DNA of 64,000 nt, from NCBI RefSeq assembly GCF_010093535.1, contig NW_022985189.1, forward strand, positions 486,712 through 550,711, given 5' to 3'. This stretch comes from Lindgomyces ingoldianus (lineage: Eukaryota > Ascomycota > Dothideomycetes > Pleosporales > Lindgomycetaceae). The translations under genes and the position numbers were made by a program. The notes below the pieces were generated by a model. That model did not search any database. It saw only the letters and a program-made list of their open reading frames with translations, and was not told the origin of the DNA. Below are positions 47,500-58,930 of the stretch, piece by piece. Each line of letters opens with the position of its first letter. Positions within the stretch are counted from its first letter, which is position 1.

Positions 47500-49100
47500 T
47501 ACAGCAGGAGTAACAGGCGTCTAACTACTACTAGCAGATGCCTAATCTAGCAACATTATAGTTATTGTCTACTTTAATGTAGAAGGCTTTATTTTATAAT
47601 AATTTTTTACTTTTATAAGTTGCTTTTTTTTTATCTTTTACTTTACCTAGCTGCTAGCCTGTCTATTACTTGCATCTAGATTAGTGCTAAGACAGTTAAA
47701 TATATAAAAAAAGATAAATAATATAGTAACTATAGTCTTACTATAACTACACACGCTATAACTAAACTACTGCATTAAATTACTTATATCTTAGGTAATT
47801 AAAATGTTTTATTAGTATACTTACTTAATTCTAGAGATATCTATACCTATTCTAAGCGTAGTTGTATAGACAACAATCTAGATAGAGGCATTAGCGCCTT
47901 TAAAATTTTAATATATCTCCTGCTAGTCTACATCTGCAACCTAACTAGTATACGCCTAGACTACCTTCTTAGCATCTGCTATAGAGTAGTGTCTATCTAA
48001 CATAAGACAAGATTAGAGGAGCTTTATAAAGTTAGTAATATAAGTGTAACTATTAATAAACACACATGTTTTTAAAATAAGCTTTAAGTTACTAAGAGAA
48101 CTAGTAGTACTAAACTTATAATTAATAATATATAAAAGCTAAGTATACATGCTCTTACTATAATTATTAATTAAAATAATAGTGTACATAATTTTAGAGT
48201 AATCTACGCATGTTCTAATTACCTCTAGGCTGCTTATTAGATTATTACCTATCTCTAGACCCTCTAGCCTAAAGCTACTAAAACAGTGTACTACTTTTTC
48301 TGTCTACTTATTAAATGTAGCAGTATAAGTAAAGAATATTATATTAGAAAATAAACACTGCTAAAGCTTATAAAACTATAAATACTCTTTCTAGAAATTT
48401 TTCTACTATTATATAACATAGCACTTGTTTAATGCTACTAACCTAACCTAAGCATAGAATATAGTGTTAGTAAATAGCTATTAGAACGCTAGTAATGCAG
48501 CTTACTTTAGACTTAGTAAAATATAAGTATATAAAAGCTACTAGATCTTTTAAAATATTTTTAAATTAGCATTCTTTATTTATTTAGTAACTAGACATAG
48601 ACGCGCTTTAGAATACTAGTAAATTACTTTAAACTACTTATTTTTTAGCTTTAATAGTAGTATAATCTAAAGCATAATGTTGCCTATAAACATAGAATAC
48701 ACATGTAAAACAATGCTCTTTCTAAAGCTAGTGTAGGCTACAAAAATTATATCCCTAAGGCTATACATAAGCTAATAGACAGCGCGCACTTGCTGCTTAT
48801 GTAGCTTTTTACTGCCTAACAACTTCTACATAGCTTAAGTAAGTAATAGCGTTTAATACTAGACATTATACTTTATAAAACACTTATATACTAAATTTTA
48901 TAAAGCATTAGCACTTAGAGTATAATAAGCTTTAACATAAAAAAGTATTACACTAGCTAGTCTATATACTTAATTTAGCACTGCATAGTTCTTATTTAGC
49001 ACTAAATAAGTAGTCTTTTTTAAGCAGACAGCTAGAAGACTTAGTGTAAGCTGTACTTATGCTAGCCTTCTACCTAAACTCTAATTCCCTGCGCGCTAAC
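47500..49100 (-). pseudogene. RIP-degraded RecQ-type DNA helicase relic
   Basis: The helicase motifs are readable in order on the minus strand. Motif I at about 48712-48760 reads IIFVAYTSFRKSIV, which is TGFGKS with G-to-A changes. Motif II at about 48416-48455 reads GLV-like RLVALNKCYVI, which is DECH changed to NKCY by three RIP-type transitions. Motif V at about 47828-47885 reads VVYTTTLRIGIDI. Motif VI at about 47700-47810 reads ISNLMQ, stop, FSYSVCSYSKTIVTILF, matching a QRFGR-type box. Between them lie LDRHYSIADAKKVV and a Q-rich linker. Related RecQ-like helicases occur in fungal repeats and telomere-linked genes. The frame has many stops, so it is dead. It points inward from the right end of the element. 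Confidence 0.75.
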
Positions 49101-49756
49101 CTAGCTCTCTAGTCTACATAGTAGCTACTACAGCAAATAATTAGCAGTACACATTAAAAAGTGTGTAAATAAACATATAAATAATATATAAAAAAATACT
49201 TATAATATTTAGTGTCTAAACTACTTACTATGTAAGTGTTAGTACTATTTTACCTACTATAATAGAACTATATGCATAGGATAAAATTAGCAGATTTAGA
49301 AGCTAGAAGTAGTTTATAATAGCAAAGATAAATAGCACTTAAAATATAAGTGCCTTATAATACATAAGTGTAGATAATAAGAGAGAGGGGGAGTTTAAAG
49401 TAACACATAAAATTAGTTATAAAAAAAGTTACATTACATGCGTAGATAGATTTAAATTACCTTAGACATTATTAAATTTTATTTAAAATATACTTATAAT
49501 ATTTTTACTAAAGTTTTATATGTTATATTAACTTTTAAAGTCTGTGTATAATATACTTATTATACTATCTAAAATTATGTCTTTATTTTTAAGTAGTTAA
49601 AATTAGTTATGTACATAAAAAATTACTAAAGTCTTTTAGACAGCTAATAAGAGAAAATGTTAGTTGCAGGGGTTTAAAACTACTAACCCTGGGTTATACT
49701 CTGTTAGGAGTAGCAGTATGCATGGTGGTATGTGCGTTGTCGGTTCTCTCATTAGC

Positions 49757-49777
49757 CGGCTGAGCTAGCTGAGATAA
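49757..49777 (-). repeat. Right terminal inverted repeat of the 10.3-kb element
   Basis: Reads CGGCTGAGCTAGCTGAGATA plus A on the plus strand, the exact reverse complement of 39449-39469. Confidence 0.9.
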
Positions 49778-49785
49778 CGGAACTC
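49778..49785. repeat. Right 8-bp target site duplication of the 10.3-kb element
   Basis: CGGAACTC, identical to 39441-39448. Confidence 0.85.
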
Positions 49786-51542
49786 AACACCTTGACTGCA
49801 TCTCAGTCAACATCTTCATGCGAGAGACAGTGCATCTTCGACTCATCTCTAGGCAGCCGCATGGTGTTCGTCCACGTCATTGGATACTTTTCTCGGCTGG
49901 GGGACTCTGAGATTGCCGTATTGAGTTGGTACTGGAGTACAGTGTAGCTTTTGCCTTCACCAACAATTTCCTGAAATGTAGAACACTGATTCGGAAACAC
50001 TGCGGTAGCTAACTTAGCTGCTAGTTTGTCATCAAAGGCATGCGATTCCTAGCTTAGTTATTGTGTTCGCCGTCAGGGTCTAGCAGAGAGATTCCTGGAG
50101 CTACGTCTCGCAACTTCCTTCCTGAACAAGACCTAACATCCAAATTCTTATCGCCACCATTGTTCCCACATCATGGAATGCTTCTATGACTTCTGCACTT
50201 GCTTTTGAAGCTGATGGATCAAGCTGGAGCAATTCACGGACGATCATGAGACCTCTGGTATCATCGACTTCGGGTTGCTTTGTCTCGCTGAGCAGCCGGA
50301 AGCAGCGACCAACTCCTCACCATCACGACCCCGTTTTGTGGATGGAGGGAGATATACTTCCTTCCGATTGAAGTGCCTACGGTAGTCATGCTCTCCCTGC
50401 TAATTTGTCACCAATCTTACGCACCCTAGTGAGCTGCTACCTGGCCGCTGATAACTTCGCATCAATTAATCCGGAGGAACGGTTCCCCTGCCTGTTCTTT
50501 CACGGGCTCGTCAAAGCTTTTTGTTCGCTGGGCCGGAGTTCATATTACGAACAAGTCCAAGAACAGCACTGGACCTAATCTTAGGTCTCAATCCCCAGAT
50601 TTGGCAAAACCGGCGAGGCGTGAAGCCTGAGGGGGGAAAGTTTCTCAAACAGGACTTTGGTCGCCGAAACTATTTGGAGTTCTAATTTGTCTTGCTGTAC
50701 TCTTCCGAGCACCTGGTAGCTTTCCATCCCGTTTCTTTGCTGGGTGAGCCCAAGCATTGCTCTTCCCCATTTGTTGAAAATATTTCTATTTGAAGCCTTA
50801 GCTGCAAATTGGGTCGGCTCATATCCAGGTCCCAAGATCTTGATTGAATTCAACACTTGGTCGTGCAAAAGAAAGGTACACTGAGGTCTCCCGGGGCGAT
50901 AAATGACAAGCCAAATGGCGGCGCATTGAAATTATTTGAAATTCCCACCGAGGACTGGGAACGCCCACCAGTTTGCCCCGCTTTGTTCAACGATATGGTC
51001 GAATCAGACAAGCTAACTTGAATAGCGAAGTCCCAGAGACAGTAGCAAAGAACAGAGTCGGTGGCCAAGGCTCTCTGCAATCGATTCACTCACAAATCCA
51101 TCTCCTTCACAGCACTACGGGAAGAGGCTCAAATTTTGTCACAACCCCCCACTCGCATCGATGTCGTAGTGTGATCGTGGATCAGCCTGTGGGTTGGTTT
51201 TGCGTTGTTCAATTTACTTATCTCGCCTCTCATTCTTTCAGTTTATAGGTGGATCGACGATCTCCCAAGCTCACTCTTTGTGGACTAATCCCATCGCAGC
51301 CATCGGTACAAGAGAAAACCCAGGGCATCAAAAAGAGTCATCCGGCTTAAATTAATTTTGACCAAGGTAGGTATCCAAAGCATGTACATATATCTTGGCG
51401 TACTGAAGCTCGAGTCTTCGACCATTCGCCCTGTCCCTGATGATTTACTCTCGAAGATAGGGCTACCCCCAAGCTACAATTGATTGGATGAATCCCATCT
51501 CTCACTATTCTCTCGCAACATGCCGTAGCCACGTGGAAAGAT
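49786..51542. other. Unique intergenic DNA, no supported gene
   Basis: GC-balanced. Short minus-strand frames at 49803-50000, 50581-50868 and 50850-51089 lack ATG starts or recognisable domains and could not be spliced into a sensible protein. They may be remnants of an older gene. Confidence 0.4.
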
Positions 51543-52814
51543 ATGACAAAGGAACTGGGCTCAGACGTCCGAATACCAGGAACAGTGCTCCACTCGGCCG
51601 CTTCTGCCTCAAAGAATCGACCAGGGTTCAGCAACGCCGAAGGCGGTTACGTCCGCGAGCTTCGGAAGTTGGCCAGTGCGTCTCTCTATGTGGACATCGG
51701 TCAAAGGACTTCTTTGAGTGCTTCGCTGCGATTTATAAGTACTTCTGCAACTGTCGGCTCAAATTTGAGCAGCACTATTCCTTCCCCATCGTTCCTTCCA
51801 TTCACACTCTTAAAGGTGGAGCATGGTATGCAACCTGTCAACCCATACCCACCACGCCGGCTCTCTGAATACTTTGACGCGTTTGTGTCTAACATGCAAG
51901 CTACCCAAGACTATGGTGTATGGACATCGACCTTAATTGACCTACATAACCAGAGGGGTTATCTCGAGGGCTTGCTGTCTACGACAAGTATCAAGCTCAA
52001 CGCTTTACGGGACAAACAGACTCGAATCGAGCGTGCTCTGGGCCTGAATCCGAGCCCACGCCTGAAGAAGAAGCAGATTCTGCACAACTGGTGGCGAACG
52101 GACAAGACAATCAAGACTTGCGAGAACGAGGAAAGAACGATTTTGGACTGTCTGCAAGTCTGTATCAGCAATATCCACACCCTTGAGGCAATCGTCTTCT
52201 CAGGAGACAACTCCTCGGCGGCGGCGGGGCATAGCCCTAGTGCCTCCCAATGCTCGATTCCGATGATGACCATGACGGACATAGTCTGGAATGGATGGAC
52301 AGACGCCGGAGACTTGACCCCGTTCCGCAAACGACGCGAAAAACTAACAGTACTGAACGAGATCCTACCAGAAGTGTGTGTCGAGGAGCACGACATCGAC
52401 GGTCTAATCATGCAGACGGTTTCGCTTCCCCCACGCAGCGGTTCTCCCCCAGCACCCCTCTCTGCCCTACCACCGGCGCCGCCCAACACGGCATACCGCC
52501 AATACCAGCACTCTGCGCTCAGTCCGGAAGCAGCGCCCTTCGAGCCCAGTATTACGCACGGCATTCACGACGATGACGAGAAGCCAGTGGTGGAGCTGGA
52601 CAAACTCAGCATCACGGGGCTGCAGGCGCCGAAACAGGTGCAGAAGCGGCGTTTCTCAGACGCAGCCATCAACCACGTCTTCCAGCGTCTGTCGGACAAT
52701 CGGCCCAGTGTGGATCGCACGCGCGACAGCACAAGCTGGGGTCCGGATTGGACATTTCGCAACAATGACATTGCTCCCAGGGATGTGAAAGTAGAGCGGA
52801 CTAACTCGATGTGA
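51543..52814 (+). CDS. Orphan fungal protein, up to 423 residues
   Basis: Open frame from 51543 to a stop at 52812-52814. The first 95 codons look like untranslated or low-quality sequence; the ATG at 51828 (328 residues, MQPVNPYPPRRLSEYFDAF) is the more likely start. From there, residues about 100-220 (numbered from 51543) form a helical block (WTSTLIDLHNQRGYLEGLL, LRDKQTRIERALGL, TCENEERTILDCLQVCISNI) that may form coiled coils. The rest is Pro/Ser-rich and ends with a basic segment (KQVQKRRFSDAAINHVFQRL). No known domain or catalytic motif is visible. A lineage-specific fungal protein is the best description. Confidence 0.65.
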   Translation: MTKELGSDVRIPGTVLHSAASASKNRPGFSNAEGGYVRELRKLASASLYVDIGQRTSLSASLRFISTSATVGSNLSSTIPSPSFLPFTLLKVEHGMQPVNPYPPRRLSEYFDAFVSNMQATQDYGVWTSTLIDLHNQRGYLEGLLSTTSIKLNALRDKQTRIERALGLNPSPRLKKKQILHNWWRTDKTIKTCENEERTILDCLQVCISNIHTLEAIVFSGDNSSAAAGHSPSASQCSIPMMTMTDIVWNGWTDAGDLTPFRKRREKLTVLNEILPEVCVEEHDIDGLIMQTVSLPPRSGSPPAPLSALPPAPPNTAYRQYQHSALSPEAAPFEPSITHGIHDDDEKPVVELDKLSITGLQAPKQVQKRRFSDAAINHVFQRLSDNRPSVDRTRDSTSWGPDWTFRNNDIAPRDVKVERTNSM

Positions 52815-53754
52815 TAGTGACAGTGACAGGGGCGAAGGGCAGCTCTCGAAATTGCATGAACCAGACAGATTGCACACACAGAGCAGGTGCAGAGATGAGG
52901 GAACGGCAGTTCAGCATTCAGTTTGACTGTCGCTTTGGTTTGCCGCGGTCGTGGACAGTTGGCTCGGAAGATTTAGGAGCTTGCAAGGGTGCGCGGTGAG
53001 GAGCACGGGCAATTTCACATGCAAACCCTGTTGCGCATCCGAAGTTTTGCCTCGATTGCTTGGAGAAGTTGTTGTAAGTTGAATTTGAGCAAAGACATCT
53101 TGTATGTGTAGCGGCGTACTCGCGTACTCGCGTAGTAGCACGACATGAATATTGGATCCACAGCTGTTGACTTACACACACACAGGCACACAGGAGTCAA
53201 ACACTGGGCTGGCGTCACCAGCACGTCATTTCGTCATTTCGTCATTTCGTCATTTCGTCATTTCGTCATTTCGTCATGTGGCTCGTCTGGGAGGGGCTCC
53301 GGTGGCTCCTGCTGCCTCTGCTGTTCGGGCCTGGACCCGGCCGTGCTCCTGCGCCTCAGGCGGCAATGCGGCATGGCCGTTGGCGAGAGACCCGCCGAAC
53401 CTCGCTTCAAACCTGCCTAGACAGCACACAACTCCCTCCCACCGCCCGTTTTCGCACTTCAACACTCTTGCCGGGGTTTCAACACTCCCATGGCCATCGT
53501 CTCTGCTCTGCCCTCCCCCCCATTCTACACTCCTTCCTCCCGCAACTGGTTCTCCAGCGGCTAGGACGGCGGACCTGCCCCCGTACAGCGTCGTTCCTGC
53601 CTCTTTCCACACACGTCCCCCCCCTGGATGCACAGTGCCTGCGTAGCGTCCTGGCACTGTTCCTAGTTTCGGCTGCTTAAGTGCCAGACTACCCCCAAAC
53701 CCCTCACTAATCATCTGCCCGCCGTCAATTGCGCCTCACCTCTTCTTCACCACC
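52815..53754. other. Upstream region of CHO2
   Basis: Contains the CGTCATTT microsatellite at 53224-53277 and then C/T-rich DNA up to the CHO2 ATG. Open frames of 60-165 codons occur in several phases on both strands because of base bias; I see no support for a gene. Confidence 0.5.
53224..53277. repeat. 8-bp CGTCATTT tandem repeat
   Basis: Six perfect or near-perfect units and a partial one, about 480 bp upstream of the CHO2 start codon. Confidence 0.9.
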
Positions 53755-56700
53755 ATGGCCGACCCTGCGAACAAACTCAATTCAGGCACAGCAACAGGAA
53801 CAGCCGACGCTAGCCGGCTGAGGGAGCGCCCGTCCGCAATACCGAGCTCTGCAGGCACCCCAGAGAATGCGAAGCAGCGAGTCCTACTTCTAAATGAGCA
53901 GGAGGAGGAAGGCCAGAAGCATGGCAAGGAAAGGCGCACCTATGGCAGGACGCCAGACGGCACTGGTAGGTTTCCTCATGCCTCCAGGGCCCAGGTGAAG
54001 CGAGCCGCATCAGATCAACACCTCCAATAGCCCAGTCAGTTCCAGCCAGAAATACCCAGCTTTGCTAACCCCAGCCCTCCCACTGCAGTCTTCATTGTCC
54101 CGCACACTCATGACATGGTCTCGCAGCTCTTGTCCCCAACGCAGCCAAAGAACCTGTCCGATTTGCTCGTCCTCGCAGTGCTCGCAGGCTTGATCTTCAC
54201 TCTCTACATACTGCCCTCGAATGCCCGAATCCCTGTCTTCGCAGTCATCTTCTTGTTCTGGCGAGCTGCCTACAATGCTGGCATTGGCTGGCTGCTCAAT
54301 GTCCAGTCCAATCACAATCGCCTTGTCCTCTGGGCTAAGAACTCGGGCTTGTTCGAGAAGCCTCAGACGGGCAACAACCCGCATCCCACCCTCTACAGGC
54401 TGCTGAAGCGGGAAATGGAGACTAAGATACCAAACGACTACAAGTTCGAGGAAGCCCCCCTCGAGTACAACACTTGGCTCCTCTTCAGGCGTGTTGTAGA
54501 TCTGATACTCATGTGTGACTTCGTCTCATACGCCCTCTTCGCCATTGCCTGCTTCAATGTCCCAGACGAGAGCTGGATGCTGACGGCTGCGCGGTGGACC
54601 ACGGGCATCATCCTCTTCTTCTTCAATCTGTGGGTCAAGCTGGATGCGCATAGAGTAGTCAAGGATTACGCGTGGTACTGGGGTGACTTCTTCTACCTCA
54701 TCGATCAGCAACTTACCTTCGATGGGGTGTTCGAGATGGCTCCGCATCCAATGTATTCAGTTGGCTATGCCGGCTATTACGGCATCTCCATGATGGCAGC
54801 GAGCTACAAAGTCTTGTTCATCTCCATCATTGCCCACGCGGCACAATTTGCCTTCTTGACATGGGTTGAGAATCCCCACATCGAGAAGACGTACAACCCA
54901 CCACCACCCCGAAAGCGCCTGAACTCCAACCGTGTGAATAGCGAAGAACGACCAAAATCTAGCCAGTCTGAGGCTACGTTTGCCGACGGCGCACCACCCC
55001 TCGACCCTAATGGACAGCCCTCAGAAGTGCACAATATCATCGGTATCCAGAACATGGATTTCCATCGCGCCATCGATGTCACGGTAATTCTCTTTCAATT
55101 CTACATGCTCTGCTTCGCAGCTATGACTCCAAACACTTGGCCAGTCCGCGCCTTCTTCGTTGGCAATGCTCTCGCCTGGCGTCTATGGTATTCGCTAGGC
55201 ATGGGCTATATCTTGGACCGGCAATCTCAGAAGAAAAACTGGACCCGTCACTTTATTAAGTATGGTGACAGCAAGGAGGAGGCCTGGCGCCAATGGAAGA
55301 ATCTCTACCATCTGAGCATGACCATGTGCCACGCTAGCTTCATATGCGCGGCTTGGAAGATGTATGCGCTGCCACCTGACTGGTCTTACGGACTGGTCCT
55401 TCTGAGGCATGTCCTGGGTGCTGCTTTGATAGCCCTGCAGTTGTGGACCGTTATCAGCATTTACGATTCCCTTGGAGAGTTCGGTTGGTTCTTTGGTGAC
55501 TTCTTCTTCGATCCATCGCCAAAGAACTTGACGTACTCGGGCATATACCGCTTTCTGAACAATCCTGAACGTGTGCTCGGCCTGGCAGGTATTTGGGGTC
55601 TTGCACTGATTACCTGGAGTGCACCTATATTCTATCTGGCAGCAATCACTCACATCCTCTCTCTCGCATTCCTTCAGTTTGTTGAGCGTCCACATATGCA
55701 GAAGCTCTATGGCCAAAATCTCCGCGAGACGTCTGGTCTAAGCAAGACCCTAAGACAATCACTCCCGAGTCCGATTCGGGGCTGGCATTCCGCAGCCGAC
55801 GGCGTTCTCAACTCGACTGCCGAGTTCATCGAAGAGGTTCTTGAATCCGCGCGCCCTAAACTCGCAGCTGGCGTTGGCACATTCGTGAAAGACACCAAAA
55901 CCCTCTTCAAGTCCTACCCAGCACGCATCTCCATCACGCGACTGGCCCCTGATCTCGCGGGCTTCGACCCCAAGGACTACCGGGTAGAAATCACGGGCAA
56001 ATTCTCCTCCCCGTTGGCAGAGTACCAAAAGAGCGGTGGCAGAGAAGGAGAAATGGCTAGAGCTCCCGCTATCCGAACAAGCGAATTTAGGACCTTGATG
56101 TTTGAGTATGGCTCCCCGATCAAGGTCCGCTGGCGGGCACCGCTTAACCATGGCAAGAAAGACTGGATTGGATTATATATGGTGGCTGACAACGCGTCTC
56201 GCGAAATCACCCGCATTTCTTCTAACGGCCGTTGGGTGTCAACTAACCGTGGTGTATACGATTCTATACGTGCTGAAGAAGGTATTCTCGTCTCTGACAA
56301 ACTCCTTCCAGCAACCAGCGACAACACCGATGCCGATGCCGATGCCGATGCCGATTGTCTAACTGGCGAAATGGAATTCCGCGGCGACAAACTCTGGTGG
56401 ACAACAGGTGTCTTCGAATTCCGCTATCACCACGACGGAAAACACAACGTCATGGCCATTTCCCTGCCATTCGAAATCCGTATCCCTAGATTCGATGACG
56501 AGGACGTTGAACTCGATCTCAGTGCCAATGCAAATGGGATTGGCGGGGGGATTAGTGGGATCCAAGGGCCAGTTGAACAAGCGCTGTTGCCGGTTGTGCA
56601 GAATTGTTTTGATAGAGATCCGGAGATTGCGCCGGAGACGGTGGAGGAGGCGTTTGGTGGGTTAGTCGAGAGAGAAGGGAAATTTGCTAAACGGGTCGTG

Positions 56701-57032
56701 TTTGCGGTGGGGATGATGTGAGTTTTCAAAATGCTGCTGCTCGCCCACTACCATGAACGAGCACAGGCTTCTGCAATAGCAGTGCTAATGACAGATAATT
56801 ACAGGTTTGGCATCGAACTCGCACCTGAAGTTGTACAGGCAGATGGCAATGTTAAGAATCTAGCTTGGAGGATCTGCAATGCGAAGAAAGTCTTGGTAAG
56901 TCCAATTTCCAGCTCCGTCCTTCCTAGTCCTTGATTCCCCGGTCCTCAATCCCACTTCCCCAGCCAGCTTCCCCCCAACATTACTCCGATCTGGGACTAC
57001 GCAAAGAGGACGGTGCAAATCAAGGAATGTGA
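53755..57032 (+). CDS. CHO2: Phosphatidylethanolamine N-methyltransferase
   Basis: Four exons: 53755-53965, 54089-56717, 56805-56895 and 56964-57032. The 123-, 87- and 68-bp introns have consistent phases and give 999 residues. The enzyme performs the first SAM-dependent methylation of phosphatidylethanolamine on the way to phosphatidylcholine, in the ER membrane. Evidence: the N-terminal [16 protein letters not shown] block, many hydrophobic segments in two repeated methyltransferase halves ([18 protein letters not shown] and [16 protein letters not shown], with WVENPH and FVERPH), and a soluble C-terminal domain with [11 protein letters not shown] and RICNAKKVL. Length is close to other fungal CHO2 proteins. 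A GATGCC run at about 56329-56355 encodes a DADADADAD stretch in the C-terminal domain. The last 22-residue exon is the least certain. Confidence 0.93.
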
Positions 57033-58930
57033 ATGGATAAATGGACTCGGCTAATGAGTGCAAATATAGGCTCCGTATAGCATGTCTCGCAGTAAAGGCC
57101 GGAATACGCCTACACTTGGCTGAGCTGAGCCATCCTCATCTTCCCGTGGGTAGCGAATGGCTAAAGTGGATTTGTTTGTAGGGTCACCGAATGAAGGCTG
57201 TTGATGACGGCCTTGTCAGTTTTTGCTGGCTTGGGTTCTTTTCTTTGTCCCTGCCCATGCCCTCTGTTCGTTACGTTACACCCGTGGAGACGCCTTAATG
57301 GCACAATAGACTGTTGGGGAAAGCGTTAGAGGTTAGTCTTCCATTCAAAAAGTTTTAGATGGTTTAGGTAGCGATAGAAGCGGGAATTACAATGTGGGTG
57401 ATGCGGCTGTCTGATCTAGATCTCGCTACCCCCCGCATAGCTCGAGGACTTGGGCACGAGGTTTAGTTCCTCTGTTGGGATACACTTTTGGAATACGGTG
57501 GTGGGCTTTTGTGGTTGGCAATTTTCTTGCTTGCTTGCTTAAATTCTTTTTTACTTCAGGTAGCGGAGTCGTGTGCGTGTGTCGCACTGTCTACGGAGAA
57601 GGTAAAAGTCTTACACTGTGCTGTCTGTCTAACTAGTGGTTTGAGACTTGTCTCTTTGGGCATACTTCAGTACATCTCAGGATGCTGACTCAGGCGTTGC
57701 TCCATTGGGTGGAGGGTATAGTATATATAAATTGATTAATATGACGTACTTTACAATCGAGCTGCTAATACAAGCAAGTCGCCACCCTATCTAACTTTCT
57801 GCAACTTTGTAGTCCCGCTGTTTAACAGTGTATTAGAATATAGTTAATAAAACAGCTAACGTCTATCCTAGTGTCGCGAGCCACCCTCTGTAGCGAGCCG
57901 AATCAATGGTACTTCGTCTTTACAGCGGCCTGCACTTCTCATACGCATTCGAATTTACTCGTGCCCAAGTAGGTTCTGTAGTTTGGCTATTCGCAATCTC
58001 TTAGGACGCCGAACAACCGAAAATACGCTGGTGTCACGGCCTGGTCGCATCATTTGTGGGATGCCTCCTCTAAGGAGCGTCACAAGGTCCATCTAATACA
58101 GCTCTACTATCGAATTCCCCTCAATCATGGTAGCAATAAGCTAGTAGTATCAAGTGTATAGACCTTACTAGCACGCTGATGAGAAAATATCAGCCCTGTG
58201 GCTGCTGTCCGAGGCTGATTCATGCAGCATGGCAACGCCGATCAGCACTTTCTAATCAACGGGACGACGACCCTGAGTAGCGCCAACTGCCATTTTCGTC
58301 TTAGGCGTAATCTAAATCCTTGTCAGCAAGCCAAGCCCAATTTGTAGCTAGTAAGCCTGTAGCTGAGTGGTCAGCAGTCCGAGAACGCTGCACTAGCAAA
58401 TGTGTTACTCACTTCCGGTTGCAGAAACATCTACTTATCACTTCCAGCATTTCCAATTCTTTCGATACATTATCCATACGTCTTCGATACCACTGCGGTG
58501 ATCTGGTCACCCATCCCTTCGCAGACTTCATTTCCTTCAACAGCTTCCACCCCATAACGTATTGGAACTTGCTCTAAGCAATCTAGTTTCCTTTAATCGT
58601 CCAAACATCTGCTCTTTCCTCTCCTCGAGAGCAAGCTCTTTCCTCAGCCTCTTCTTTTATTCCAATTTAGCCATCTCGAAGCCCTGTCCATAGAAGGAGA
58701 CGAATTCGTGACCCAGAATTTATATCGATCACAGGAGTATTTGGAAGTCTGGCGTTCCGCCGGTCGGGTCGGTGGATCTGCTGCAGGCCGCTTGACTTGG
58801 TTATCATTGGACGATTATGAAGCTACGGTGCCTGGCGAGAGCTGGGGGCGGGGGCGGGGAAGACACGTTAACGCAAGACCTCCTCTACACCATCAGTCTC
58901 GCGATCATACAAAGGTCCATATGTGCCCCG
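57033..58930. other. Intergenic, no supported gene
   Basis: Mostly unique DNA. About 57720-57900 has repeat-like traits (atgacgtactttacaatcgagctgc), possibly an old element A end. At about 58355-58375 TAGCTGAGTGG resembles a pol III A-box without a convincing B-box or cloverleaf. Confidence 0.45.

Larger units (their letters stand above)
39449..49777. mobile_element. 10.3-kb DNA transposon-like element with 21-bp TIRs and 8-bp target duplication
   Basis: The ends are perfect 21-bp inverted repeats (39449-39469 and 49757-49777), with weaker similarity for 13 more bases. The flanks carry an exact 8-bp duplication, CGGAACTC, at 39441-39448 and 49778-49785. The outer 100-180 bp at each end are GC-balanced; everything between about 39630 and 49650 is AT-rich with RIP-type stops. 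Relics inside: a DUF6589-like frame (plus, about 40500-42610), an unidentified frame (minus, about 45840-47060) and a RecQ-type helicase (minus, about 47500-49100). An 8-bp duplication is typical of hAT and KDZ/Zisupton elements, but no hAT or KDZ motif was found, so the superfamily is open. It sits in unique DNA downstream of no disrupted gene that I can see. Confidence 0.85.

Noticed and set aside
50581..51089. Two minus-strand frames that might be one frameshifted gene
   Set aside because: Neither has an ATG start, no intron joins them sensibly, and no family is recognisable.
53146..53714. Several long open frames on both strands before CHO2
   Set aside because: They arise from C/T-rich, stop-poor promoter DNA and the octamer repeat; none resembles a protein.
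58350..58440. Possible tRNA-like sequence around TAGCTGAGTGGTC
   Set aside because: Only the A-box fits; stems do not pair and the B-box candidate GGTTGCAGAA is poor.
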